A stretch of 25,103 nucleotides of DNA. Origin: an uncultured Collinsella sp. Lineage in GTDB: Bacteria > Actinomycetota > Coriobacteriia > Coriobacteriales > Coriobacteriaceae. The notes beneath the pieces were generated by a model that saw nothing but the letters and a program-made list of their open reading frames with translations, was not told the origin of the DNA and did no database searches. The position numbers and the translations under genes are program-made. The stretch is from the NCBI GenBank assembly GCA_900553935.1, contig USFK01000006.1, positions 1 to 25,103 of the forward strand. The letters run 5' to 3'. Of the stretch, positions 15,957 through 23,248 are shown one piece after another. Position 1 is the stretch's first letter. Each line of letters opens with the position of its first letter.

Positions 15957-16148
15957 TTACTGTTCGCGGTGCTCGGGATCGGAAACGAGCTTAGGCGCAA
16001 AGAAGGGGACGTGGCCCAGATAGGGGCAGCTGTCCGAACGCTCTTCGACGACACAGGGGACGTCATCGTAGGTAAGTGAGTCGCACAGGTGGACGATGGC
16101 CTTGGCGGCAGGGGCAACGAGTATTTTGAGCGGTGCGATAGGCGCCAT
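15957..16148 (-). CDS. Small cysteine-containing protein (63 aa), function unknown
   Basis: An AAAGGAG ribosome-binding site sits 5 bases before the ATG at 16148. The 63-aa product begins MAPIAPLKILVAPAAKAIVH and ends FFAPKLVSDPEHREQ. Three cysteines occur in LCDSL, VPCVVEE and SCPYLGH, with a nearby His, which could bind metal or form disulfides. I do not recognise the family. It is divergent from the second LuxR regulator, sharing a 128-bp control region, and convergent with the second antiporter. This is typical of a small accessory gene tied to the regulator. Codon usage and the ribosome-binding site support a real gene. Confidence 0.6.
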   Translation of the reverse strand: MAPIAPLKILVAPAAKAIVHLCDSLTYDDVPCVVEERSDSCPYLGHVPFFAPKLVSDPEHREQ

Positions 16149-16186
16149 GGCATCTCCTTTCATCGGTGAGACACGGCTTGTTTATC

Positions 16187-16206
16187 TAAACGATACAGTA
16201 CGTTTA
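16187..16206. promoter_or_regulatory. Palindrome in the control region of the second LuxR gene
   Basis: TAAACG (16187-16192) and CGTTTA (16201-16206) form 6-bp arms with an 8-base spacer, between the divergent small gene and the LuxR gene. It is a plausible autoregulatory site. The half-site resembles TAAACC found before the agmatine operon and the amidohydrolase. Confidence 0.35.
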
Positions 16207-16276
16207 ATCGGTGAGTCTAATCTTGCGGCAAAGAATCTGTCAACATCCTCACGGCATCTAGACAGGGGAGGCGGGC

Positions 16277-17269
16277 ATGAGTTTCGCGTTCTATATCTAC
16301 ACCACGATTATCATGGGTGTGGCTCTGGTGACCAGTGCCGTGGCATTGGTGGTTTGGCTCATGACGCGCCGTCGCGACAGCCTGGTGGCCGCGGCGGGCT
16401 TTTTGCTCTACATGCTCGATATGTCGGTCATTTTTTTTGACGAGTACAATCGGCTCAAATACGACTACGCTGTTACCTTTAGCGAGCCGTTGCAGCACCC
16501 CTTGCTGCGCTGCGTGCTCGGTATTGCCATCTATGCCTGCGTGGTACTGTGGATGTTTGCGCGCTTGCGCAAAAGGCCGACGTCGCGCATGCTCGGACTT
16601 GCTATCGTGCCGTTTTCAATCTTGCAATTGGTGCTGGTGCCTCGCAGCGGTGCTGCCGGAGAGATGCAGCAGTATCTCTTTTGGCTCACGCGTGACCTGG
16701 GCAATGTAGGATGTCTTGCCTATGCCGCCTGGCATTACCGGCACAGGGCCACGCGTGTTGAGAAACTCGACCTCGACCGCTCAAAGCTCTTTTGGAAGGT
16801 GGCACTCGTTCTTGCGTTTTGCGTAATCGCCGAGGACACCTACATGATTTTGCTCTGCCGCCCCGACTCTCAAAACCCCGTCATCAGCCTCTTTTTGTGG
16901 TATCTGTCCGAGCGCAATATCTCCGAAAACGTGCTGCTCGTGGCATGCGCGGTCCAACTCTTTTGCCAGTTTAGCCATATCCTGCGCGTGTATGCCCGTC
17001 ATCCGCGTGCCGATGAGGACGTAGCGGCCGAGAGCGCACGCTCTGGGGACGATCTAGCATCACGCGTTGTGATCTATGCCGATGCCCATAAGCTGTCGCG
17101 GCGCGAGCAGGAGGTGCTCACGCTGGTGCTGAAGGGCAACGACGCCCAAAACATCGCCAGCGAGTTGGTCATCAGCCCTGGCACTGTCAAGGCGCACTTG
17201 CATCGCATCTACGTTAAAAGCGGTGTCTCCAACCGAGATGACCTCATAGATGCCTTTTGGCGTTCCTAG
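16277..17269 (+). CDS. Membrane-bound LuxR-family regulator (second copy)
   Basis: The 330-aa protein has about seven membrane helices (residues 1-240) followed by a LuxR helix-turn-helix (about 273-325: LSRREQEVLTLVLKGNDAQN, SPGTVKAHLHRIYVKSGVSN). It is paralogous to the regulator at 8352. Both share the N-terminal helix pattern, IAED-x-Y-x-IL near residue 185 and YLSERN-x-SEN near 210-217. AGGGGAGG precedes the ATG. The downstream amidohydrolase and MATE genes on the same strand are its likely targets, and the second antiporter may be as well. By analogy with AguR it should sense a small amine or related ligand at the membrane; the ligand is unknown. Confidence 0.87.
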   Translation: MSFAFYIYTTIIMGVALVTSAVALVVWLMTRRRDSLVAAAGFLLYMLDMSVIFFDEYNRLKYDYAVTFSEPLQHPLLRCVLGIAIYACVVLWMFARLRKRPTSRMLGLAIVPFSILQLVLVPRSGAAGEMQQYLFWLTRDLGNVGCLAYAAWHYRHRATRVEKLDLDRSKLFWKVALVLAFCVIAEDTYMILLCRPDSQNPVISLFLWYLSERNISENVLLVACAVQLFCQFSHILRVYARHPRADEDVAAESARSGDDLASRVVIYADAHKLSRREQEVLTLVLKGNDAQNIASELVISPGTVKAHLHRIYVKSGVSNRDDLIDAFWRS

Positions 17270-17584
17270 TCCTATTCTTCCTTGCATGCGGGTCTTGCCG
17301 TGTGGGCGGGCACGCCGTTGGGCGTAATGACGCGGTAATAATCTCAGACAATAAACCTGCAGGTAAAGCGTGTAAACCTGCTTAAACTGACCGTTTGCGA
17401 TCCCTGGCCTTGGCACGGATTTGCCCCTGTGTATCAATGGGTGTAGCGCGAAGCCGCGGACGTGGGACAGACGTCCGAGCACGGCTTGTAGGCACGCGCC
17501 GATGCGGGAGCGCTACGCTCCCAACCGAGTGCCCACGCGGGCGGTGCGTCCGCGTTGCAACCAAAGATGCCTGAGGAGGCTCAC
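17270..17584 (+). promoter_or_regulatory. Control region of amidohydrolase-MATE operon with tandem TAAACC sites
   Basis: Two TAAACCTGC motifs start at 17352 and 17373, 21 bp apart, that is two helical turns, as expected for cooperative activator binding. The first reads TAAACCTGCAGGTA, matching the reverse complement of the site at 9477-9489 except at one or two bases. Further downstream, at 17451-17487, lies a hairpin with a GGGACAG loop. No other gene is visible. Confidence 0.45.
17451..17487. repeat. Hairpin with GGGACAG loop
   Basis: CGGACGT (17457-17463) and ACGTCCG (17471-17477) pair perfectly around GGGACAG. An outer AAGCCG/CGGCTT pair (17451-17456 with 17482-17487) extends the stem with a 4-base bulge. 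It belongs to the loop-conserved hairpin family of this window. Confidence 0.6.
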
Positions 17585-19213
17585 ATGGACAAGGCTGATG
17601 TAGTTATCAAGAGCAACGCCGTCTTTACCGGCGATGGGCTCGAGCCGTTTAAGGGCGGCGTTGCCGTGCGCGGTGAAAGAATCGTTGCCTGCGGTGACGA
17701 TGCTCACCTGGCACCGTTTATCGGTCCCGATACCGAGGTGCGCGACTTTGGCGACCAGCTCGTCATGCCCGGCCTGATCGACTCGCACACGCATTTTGCC
17801 CAGGGCGCGTTTATGACCGACCCCGATTTTGCCGTCAACCTCATCGACTGCACCAGTTTTGAGATGGCGATGGAACGTGTCGTGGCGTTTGCGGCCGACC
17901 ATCCCGATAACGAGTGGATTCTGGGCTGCCAGATTATCCAGTTCCAGTGGGATGTCCCCGAGATGCCCACAGCCGCGATGATCGATGAGTACATCTCGGA
18001 CCGCCCGGTCTTTCTGCAGCAGGTTGACCTGCATACCTTTAGTGCCAATACCTGCGCCATCAACAAGGTGGGAGTAACTTCGCAGACGCCCGATCCCGCA
18101 GGCGGCAAGATCCTTAAGGATGCCGAGGGCAATCTGACGGGCGTGTTTTCCAACAACGCCGGCGTCTTCTTTATGGACGAGGTCTACGACCCAGCGCCCG
18201 AGGTTGTTGACGCGTCGTTTGCAAAAACCGCCCGGCGCGCCAATGCCCTGGGAATCACTACGGTCGGCATGGTCAATCCTACGTTTGTGAGCATGGAAAA
18301 CCCGTATGCGGTGTTGGCAGGTCTTAATGCCAAGGGCGACTTGCCACTGCGCGTGTTCCTGTACACCGATCTGTTCGAAAACGAGTCCTTAACGCTCGAG
18401 CAGATCAAGGAGAAATACGCCTTCTCGGGTACGCAGGTCGAGTGGCACGGCTTTAAGCAGTTTCTTGATGGCGTGTGCTCCGACCACACCGCTTGGATGC
18501 TTGAACCCTATTCCAACGCGCCCGATACCTGCGGTGAGCCCGCGGAGGATCCAGAGCGCATCCGTGCCGCCATTGTCAGGGCGCAGGAATGGGGCGTTGA
18601 CACGCGCGTCCATACGATCGGCGATCGCTCGGTGCGTTTTGTGCTTGATTGCTTTGAGGAGGGCGAGCGCTTGCATGGTAAGCGGGGTTGCCGCCACTCC
18701 ATGGAGCACAACGAGACGGTTCAGCCCGAGGATCTGCCGCGCTATGCCGAGCTGGGTATATGCCCTGGTATGCAGCCGTGGCACATGCTGCTCGATATGG
18801 CTGACCTTGCCAAGGACGATGCCGTGGGCCCCGAGCGTGCTGCGCTTTCGTGGCCCCTGCATAGCCTGCTTGCCAGCGGTGCCGTGGTGCACCTGGGCAG
18901 TGACTTCCCCGTTGTGGGCTTGGAGCCCATGGAGGAGGTGTACGGCGCGGTCTTCCGCATGCTCGAGGACGGCTCCAACCCAGAAGGGTGGTTCCCGCAG
19001 GAGCGCATCACCATGGCCGAGGCCCTGCGCGCCTACACCTACGGCAGCGCCTACGCCATGCATGCCGAGGATCGCATCGGTACGCTCGCATGCGGCAAAC
19101 AGGCTGATATCTGTGTGCTCGACCGTAACCTCTTTGACTGCGAACCGGCTGAGGTCCTCGAGGCCACGGCGTCTCTCACGATGATTGCCGGCAAGGTGGT
19201 CTACGAGGCCTAG
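17585..19213 (+). CDS. YtcJ-like amidohydrolase (amidohydrolase family 3)
   Basis: The 542-aa metal-dependent hydrolase is of the imidazolonepropionase/YtcJ type. A small beta domain is built from both ends (DVVIKSNAVFTGDG; CVLDRNLFDC, MIAGKVVYEA). The metal motif HTH (68-70) is in MPGLIDSHTHFAQGAF. Further ligands are visible in RVHTIGDRSVRFVLDCF and RHSMEHNETV, and the catalytic Asp in HLGSDFPVVG. Such enzymes cleave amide, ureido or related C-N bonds, but the substrate of most YtcJ-like proteins is unknown. Its place behind a membrane LuxR sensor and before a MATE pump, in an agmatine/putrescine locus, suggests an amine-derived or ureido substrate (inference). The start at 17585 follows GAGGAGG; an upstream in-frame codon at 17555 is rejected. 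Confidence 0.88.
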   Translation: MDKADVVIKSNAVFTGDGLEPFKGGVAVRGERIVACGDDAHLAPFIGPDTEVRDFGDQLVMPGLIDSHTHFAQGAFMTDPDFAVNLIDCTSFEMAMERVVAFAADHPDNEWILGCQIIQFQWDVPEMPTAAMIDEYISDRPVFLQQVDLHTFSANTCAINKVGVTSQTPDPAGGKILKDAEGNLTGVFSNNAGVFFMDEVYDPAPEVVDASFAKTARRANALGITTVGMVNPTFVSMENPYAVLAGLNAKGDLPLRVFLYTDLFENESLTLEQIKEKYAFSGTQVEWHGFKQFLDGVCSDHTAWMLEPYSNAPDTCGEPAEDPERIRAAIVRAQEWGVDTRVHTIGDRSVRFVLDCFEEGERLHGKRGCRHSMEHNETVQPEDLPRYAELGICPGMQPWHMLLDMADLAKDDAVGPERAALSWPLHSLLASGAVVHLGSDFPVVGLEPMEEVYGAVFRMLEDGSNPEGWFPQERITMAEALRAYTYGSAYAMHAEDRIGTLACGKQADICVLDRNLFDCEPAEVLEATASLTMIAGKVVYEA

Positions 19214-19309
19214 CGGGGCTGCTGCATCGCTAGGCGGTGCCGCAGCCTGTGCGTGCCGCCCATCCATTCATGCATCCATTCATCAATCTCTCATGGAAAG
19301 GGGAGAACA

Positions 19310-20686
19310 ATGGCAGAAGAAACAACCGCCGCTGTTGAGGAGGAGCGTGAGCTTGCCTCGCAGCCGATTCCCGGCCTGGTGCGCAAGTACACCATCATCA
19401 CCGGCCAGGGTATGCTCGCCCAGATTATCATGGTGGTCCTTGAGGGCCTCGTGATGGGTTGGGGCCTGGGTGCACACGGCCTGGCCTGTGTTTCGATCAT
19501 CATGTCGGTCGAGTACATTAACCTGGCCTTTGGCAACCTGTTTGGCACCGGCGTGCCCGCCGTGGTGGGCAACCTTTTGGGTGCCGGCGACATTAAGGGC
19601 GCCAGCAAGGCGTTTAGCCAGGGTTTTTGGCTTACCACGATTGTGAGTGTGCTGCTTGCTGTGGTGATGGCTGTGTTTACCGAGCCCATCTGCGCATTCT
19701 TCGGCGCCACGCCCGACATCATGGCCGATACCGTTGCCGGCGTGCGCACCTTCTCCGTGCTGCTGCCGCTCACGGTCATTGGTCAGATGGTCACCGCCGT
19801 CATGCGTGTGGACGAGAAGGTTCAGATCCAGGCTAACCTCATGACCGTGTCTGCCATCGTCGCTATCTGCTGGCTTGCGCTTTCCACGTTTGTGCTCAAG
19901 CTTGGCGTTATGGGAGCTGGCGTGTACTACGGTCTTTCCATCGGTATCTGGGCCATCGGTATCTTCTGGTTCATCGGCGGTAAGAAGTCGCAGCTCCAGA
20001 TCAGCGCCGCCGACCTCAAACTCGACATGGCCATCTGCGGCCAGATCATCAAGATTGGTTTCCCGTTCTTTTTGGTGCAAGCTGCCACGTTCATCTTCAA
20101 CACCGTTGCCAACTCGTTGCTTGGCCAGCTCGGCGGCGACATGGGTTCGCTCTACATCGCGGCCTTTGGTGTGATCAACGGCTACATCCTCTACATTACC
20201 ATGATGGTCGCCCAGTGCTTCTCGTACGGCCTGCAGCCCATTGCCGCCTTCAACGCCGGCGCCAAGGCGTGGGCGCGCCTCAAGGAAACGCTCTCCTGCA
20301 CGCTTAAGTACCAGGTCGTGACGCTTGCTGCGGTGTCTGCTGTGCTATGGGTGGCCGCAACGCCGGTCTGCGCCTTTTTTGCTGGTAGCGACCCGGCGCT
20401 CGTCGAGGTTGCCGCCAACGCCACGCGCATCGTTATCCTGGCCGTGGCCCTGGGCTATCTTGCCATGACCATGTCGATGTACTTCCAGGCGGTTGAGAAG
20501 GTGGGTATCGCCACGTTCACCGGTCTGCTCCGCTACGTGATCTGCTCCGTGCCGCTTATGTACCTGCTTGGCAACATGATGGGCGTTCAGGGTGTCTGGT
20601 TTGCCTTGGTGGCGGCTGACGCCATCACTGGTCTTATCTCCATCGCCCTCGCCGTCCGCGAATCCAAGCGACTTGCCACGCTCTAG
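19310..20686 (+). CDS. MATE-family efflux transporter
   Basis: The 458-aa polytopic membrane protein, with about 12 helices in two homologous halves, is of the multidrug and toxic compound extrusion type. Visible blocks are GQGMLAQIIMVVLEGLVMGW, NLAFGNLFGTGVPAVVGNLL, GAGDIKGASKAFSQG, LPLTVIGQMVTAVMRVDEKV, and in the second half QCFSYGLQPIAAFNAGAKAW. MATE pumps export cationic compounds in exchange for Na+ or H+. It follows the amidohydrolase by 96 bp on the same strand and is probably cotranscribed, so export of that enzyme's product or substrate is plausible (inference). GGAAAGGGGAG fixes the ATG at 19310. A 15-bp perfect hairpin follows the gene. Confidence 0.9.
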   Translation: MAEETTAAVEEERELASQPIPGLVRKYTIITGQGMLAQIIMVVLEGLVMGWGLGAHGLACVSIIMSVEYINLAFGNLFGTGVPAVVGNLLGAGDIKGASKAFSQGFWLTTIVSVLLAVVMAVFTEPICAFFGATPDIMADTVAGVRTFSVLLPLTVIGQMVTAVMRVDEKVQIQANLMTVSAIVAICWLALSTFVLKLGVMGAGVYYGLSIGIWAIGIFWFIGGKKSQLQISAADLKLDMAICGQIIKIGFPFFLVQAATFIFNTVANSLLGQLGGDMGSLYIAAFGVINGYILYITMMVAQCFSYGLQPIAAFNAGAKAWARLKETLSCTLKYQVVTLAAVSAVLWVAATPVCAFFAGSDPALVEVAANATRIVILAVALGYLAMTMSMYFQAVEKVGIATFTGLLRYVICSVPLMYLLGNMMGVQGVWFALVAADAITGLISIALAVRESKRLATL

Positions 20687-20735
20687 ACTCGGACACGGTC
20701 GGCCCGCGATAGTCGAATAAGTCAACTCGCCTGTA

Positions 20736-20772
20736 AGCCACCACAATGGGGACAGTTCCCATTGTGGTGGCT
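20736..20772. repeat. Perfect 15-bp hairpin with GACAGTT loop
   Basis: The arm AGCCACCACAATGGG (20736-20750) is the exact reverse complement of 20758-20772, with loop GACAGTT. It lies 50 bp after the MATE gene and may act as a transcription end or stabiliser. There is no T run directly after it. The GGGGACAG core is shared with other hairpins in this window. Confidence 0.8.
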
Positions 20773-20826
20773 ATGGTTATTTAGGGTCTGAGATTTCGGC
20801 TCTATAAATAACGTTTTTGAACTGGG

Positions 20827-20918
20827 CTACTAAAAGATTGTGGAAAACACTACTACAAGATTATGGAAAACGCTACTGCAAGATTATGGCAAATGATACT
20901 ATACGATTATGGTAACAG
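20827..20918. repeat. Four 23-bp tandem repeats upstream of the AAA ATPase gene
   Basis: Units begin at 20827, 20850, 20873 and 20896, each of the form CTACTACAAGATTATGG-AAAACG with a few changes. The last unit is the most diverged (ATACTATACGATTATGG). There are no spacers between units. They lie between a TATAAA box (20803-20808) and the ATG at 20938, so they sit in the promoter or leader. The 23-bp period is about two helical turns, which suits repeated binding by a protein. They are AT-rich compared with the surroundings. Confidence 0.85.
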
Positions 20919-20937
20919 CGTTATAAGGGGCGTTGAT

Positions 20938-22107
20938 ATGGCCGAGTACATTAACAGGGATTTGCATGAGTTGCTCATTCGCATGGCGGGTTGGTTTCCT
21001 GTTGTGTCGTTGACGGGGCCTAGGCAGAGCGGTAAGTCTACGCTGGTTAGGCATGCCTTTCCCGACTATTCCTATGTCACGCTTGAGGACCCCCAAACGA
21101 GGCGCGCGGCCTTGGAGGATCCGGTGAGTTTTATCCGCAACCGAAAGGGCGGACTCATCATCGATGAGGCGCAATACGCCCCGGATTTGTTCTCGATGAT
21201 TCAGGTTGTTTCGGATGAGCGGGGAGACGCCGGTCAATACATCCTTACGGGATCGCAAAACTTTTTGATGATGAAAAGCATCGGCCAGTCTCTTGCCGGG
21301 CGAGTCGGGATCTTAAAATTGCTGCCATTTTCGTTTCGAGAAGCGGAGAGGGGCCAGCAGGGGCAGTTGGAAGTGGATTTGTTTGCGCTCGAAGGGGGAT
21401 ACCCTCGCCTGCGTTCCGCCGGAATGCCGTCCTCGGTTTATTTCCCCAGCTATATTGATACCTATGTTGAGCGCGATGTTGTGGGCTTGCTTGACGTGCG
21501 CAATAAAGCGGAGTTTCATAAGTTTCTGTCCATAATTGCCCAGAGCGCCGGTGCTCTCATTAATATATCTTCGCTTTCTCGAGATACGGGTGTGAACGTA
21601 TCGACCATTAAAAGCTGGTTGTCTATCCTGGAGCAGAGCTACCTGACGTTTTCACTGCAGCCCTATTATGCAAATGCCAGGAAACGTTTGACTAAAACGC
21701 CCAAGCTTTATTTTTACGACACGGGGCTGCTCTGCTACTTGCTCAAAATTGGATCACTGGAGCAACTTTTGGAGAGCTCTTATCTGGGGGCAGTTTTCGA
21801 AAACCTCATCGTTTCCGAAACGGCGAAGAGCCATCTCAACGTGGGCGAGAATCCCGAGTTGTATTTCTATAGGGACGACGGCAAGCGAGAAATCGATTTG
21901 CTCGACTGCACAAACTCAGGGAGTCCCAAGGCTATCGAAATAAAATCATCCAGAACGTATCACGATAAGTACGCCCGCCATTTACAGGCTGTATGCGATG
22001 AGATCGACATTGCAAAAGATGCGCGCTATGTTGTGGCCCGCGTGGATTCAACGTATGAGTCGAAAGACTGTAGCGTGGTCTCGGCGCGTGATTGGCTTTT
22101 GCGATAA
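20938..22107 (+). CDS. AAA ATPase with DUF4143 / PD-(D/E)xK-like C-terminus
   Basis: The 389-aa protein has an N-terminal P-loop ATPase (Walker A GPRQSGKST at 27-35, Walker B GGLIIDEAQ at 71-79, sensor YILTGSQN at 101-108). A helical middle includes a winged-helix-like segment (ISSLSRDTGVNVSTIKSWLS). The C-terminal DUF4143 region has the nuclease-like pattern REIDLL...KAIEIKSS, as in PD-(D/E)xK folds. The family is widespread in gut bacteria and archaea and its role is unknown; mobile or defence-related functions have been suggested only by context. The gene is less GC-rich than its neighbours, is preceded by tandem repeats and followed by composite element copy B, so it looks acquired. AAGGGG precedes the ATG with a long spacer. 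An in-frame ATG at 20863 lies inside the repeats and is rejected. Confidence 0.88.
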   Translation: MAEYINRDLHELLIRMAGWFPVVSLTGPRQSGKSTLVRHAFPDYSYVTLEDPQTRRAALEDPVSFIRNRKGGLIIDEAQYAPDLFSMIQVVSDERGDAGQYILTGSQNFLMMKSIGQSLAGRVGILKLLPFSFREAERGQQGQLEVDLFALEGGYPRLRSAGMPSSVYFPSYIDTYVERDVVGLLDVRNKAEFHKFLSIIAQSAGALINISSLSRDTGVNVSTIKSWLSILEQSYLTFSLQPYYANARKRLTKTPKLYFYDTGLLCYLLKIGSLEQLLESSYLGAVFENLIVSETAKSHLNVGENPELYFYRDDGKREIDLLDCTNSGSPKAIEIKSSRTYHDKYARHLQAVCDEIDIAKDARYVVARVDSTYESKDCSVVSARDWLLR

Positions 22108-22124
22108 CAAGTTCGGCGTATTAA

Positions 22125-22415
22125 CAACTGCCGCGAAGAGGATCGGACCCCTTTCGCGGCGGTTTTTTGCCGATCCGGTGCGCCTCAGATGCAAGTGAGT
22201 AGGCTTTTTTGGATCTGTCGAGCACACCGCGACAAACGCTAAATAAAACCGCAGGTCAGAGCTGTGGCGTTTTGGAGTGTGCTCGGCCTCCTGCAAAAGG
22301 TCTACTCACTTGGTTTTTCGGCGAGAAGGCCGCCGCAAGGGCAAGTAGCTCCCCTCGCGGCGGTTGGCGTTTTCCCAGATAAAACCTGCCAAAATAAACC
22401 TGTCCCTTTTTGGCA
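22125..22415. repeat. Composite repeat element, copy B
   Basis: It has the same order as at 8059-8351. A terminator hairpin with CCGCGAA/TTCGCGG and T6 spans 22129-22168 and serves the ATPase gene. A 119-bp inverted repeat spans 22193-22311. An imperfect second terminator hairpin (GGCCGCCGCAAGGG...CCCTCGCGGCGGTT) lies at about 22327-22365. A small hairpin, TGCCAAAA (22387-22394) with TTTTTGGCA (22407-22415), has the GGGACAGGTTTA loop on the minus strand. The 119-bp unit has exactly the same length as in copy A. The rest of the gap, 22416-22481, shows a short extra copy of CCCTTTTGGC and no gene. Confidence 0.85.
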
Positions 22416-22481
22416 TGTCCCTTTTGGCGTGGCTGATTGGTTTGGGCTGTTTTGGAGAAAGCCCATGAGGTGGCACTCAGG

Positions 22482-23132
22482 CTAATCCTGCGTGTCGCCT
22501 CCGTACATGTAGACGATAAAGCCGTCGCCGGTGTCTTGGCTGTGATCCTCCAGGATGCGTTTCATGTTGAGGTGCTCGTAGAACTGCCAGTCAGAGTTGC
22601 AGTCGCTCATCAGGAAGAACTTGGTGCACCCGGCTTTGGCGAGTTCGGCGCGCGCAAGGTCGATGAGCTCGCGGCCGAGTCCCTTGCCCTGCCACTCGGG
22701 CACAATGATGATCAGGTTGAGCTGGCCCTGGGCATACTCGTCGCCCGTGGCGGCAAAGCGATCGGCCGTGGCCTTTTCGCGACTGTCGCCAAAGAGCGAG
22801 CCCTCGAGTTTGGCATCGGCGGTCTTTGCCATCTCGGTTGCCTGGGCGAACATCTCGTCGTAGCAGGGTACCCACGTGGGGTTGGTACGCGGCTTGCCGT
22901 CCTCGAAGATACCGATGCAGCAGGCGGCGATAATGCGGCCCTCTGCCTCGGCGACGAGCGCGATGGGGGAGCGCTGCAGCTGCATGGCAATGTTGAAGCG
23001 CGCGCAGAAATCGGCAGCTTCGACGTCGCCGCGGTTGCGCAGCGTGTTGCACCACAGCTGGTTGTAGATGGCGGCGATGCCAGCCAGGTCGTCGAGCGTG
23101 GCGGCGCGCAGGGTTACGTTGTCAAGGCTCAT
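22482..23132 (-). CDS. GNAT-family N-acetyltransferase
   Basis: The 216-aa cytoplasmic protein starts MSLDNVTLRAATLDDLAGIA, a standard GNAT N-terminus. It has the acetyl-CoA-binding motif A, LNLIIIVPEWQGKGLGREL, with the Q-x-x-G-x-G turn. Motif B follows (CTKFFLMSDCNSDWQFYEHL). The acceptor is not predictable from sequence. GGAAGGAG precedes the ATG at 23132. An in-frame upstream extension to 23249 has no ribosome-binding site and runs into the hairpin region, so it is rejected. It is divergent from the DAHP synthase gene. Confidence 0.87.
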   Translation of the reverse strand: MSLDNVTLRAATLDDLAGIAAIYNQLWCNTLRNRGDVEAADFCARFNIAMQLQRSPIALVAEAEGRIIAACCIGIFEDGKPRTNPTWVPCYDEMFAQATEMAKTADAKLEGSLFGDSREKATADRFAATGDEYAQGQLNLIIIVPEWQGKGLGRELIDLARAELAKAGCTKFFLMSDCNSDWQFYEHLNMKRILEDHSQDTGDGFIVYMYGGDTQD

Positions 23133-23248
23133 GGGGCTCCTTCCAAGTAGGGTCAGACCACCTCTGAGTGTGACATGGGCGCACCGCCGTCGCAGCAACC
23201 ATTCGGCAGACGAGCTTCGATCTCTCGGGGACGGAGGAAAAGGGGCCA

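Noticed and set aside
15899..16153. 84-aa minus-strand frame overlapping the 63-aa protein gene
   Set aside because: Serine/proline/arginine-rich shadow composition; the alternative frame has the ribosome-binding site and protein-like composition.
18389..19267. Long minus-strand frame opposite the amidohydrolase
   Set aside because: Composition of an antisense shadow; the plus strand has full amidohydrolase motifs.
20827..20918. CRISPR array
   Set aside because: The 23-bp units are directly adjacent with no spacers, and no cas genes are present.
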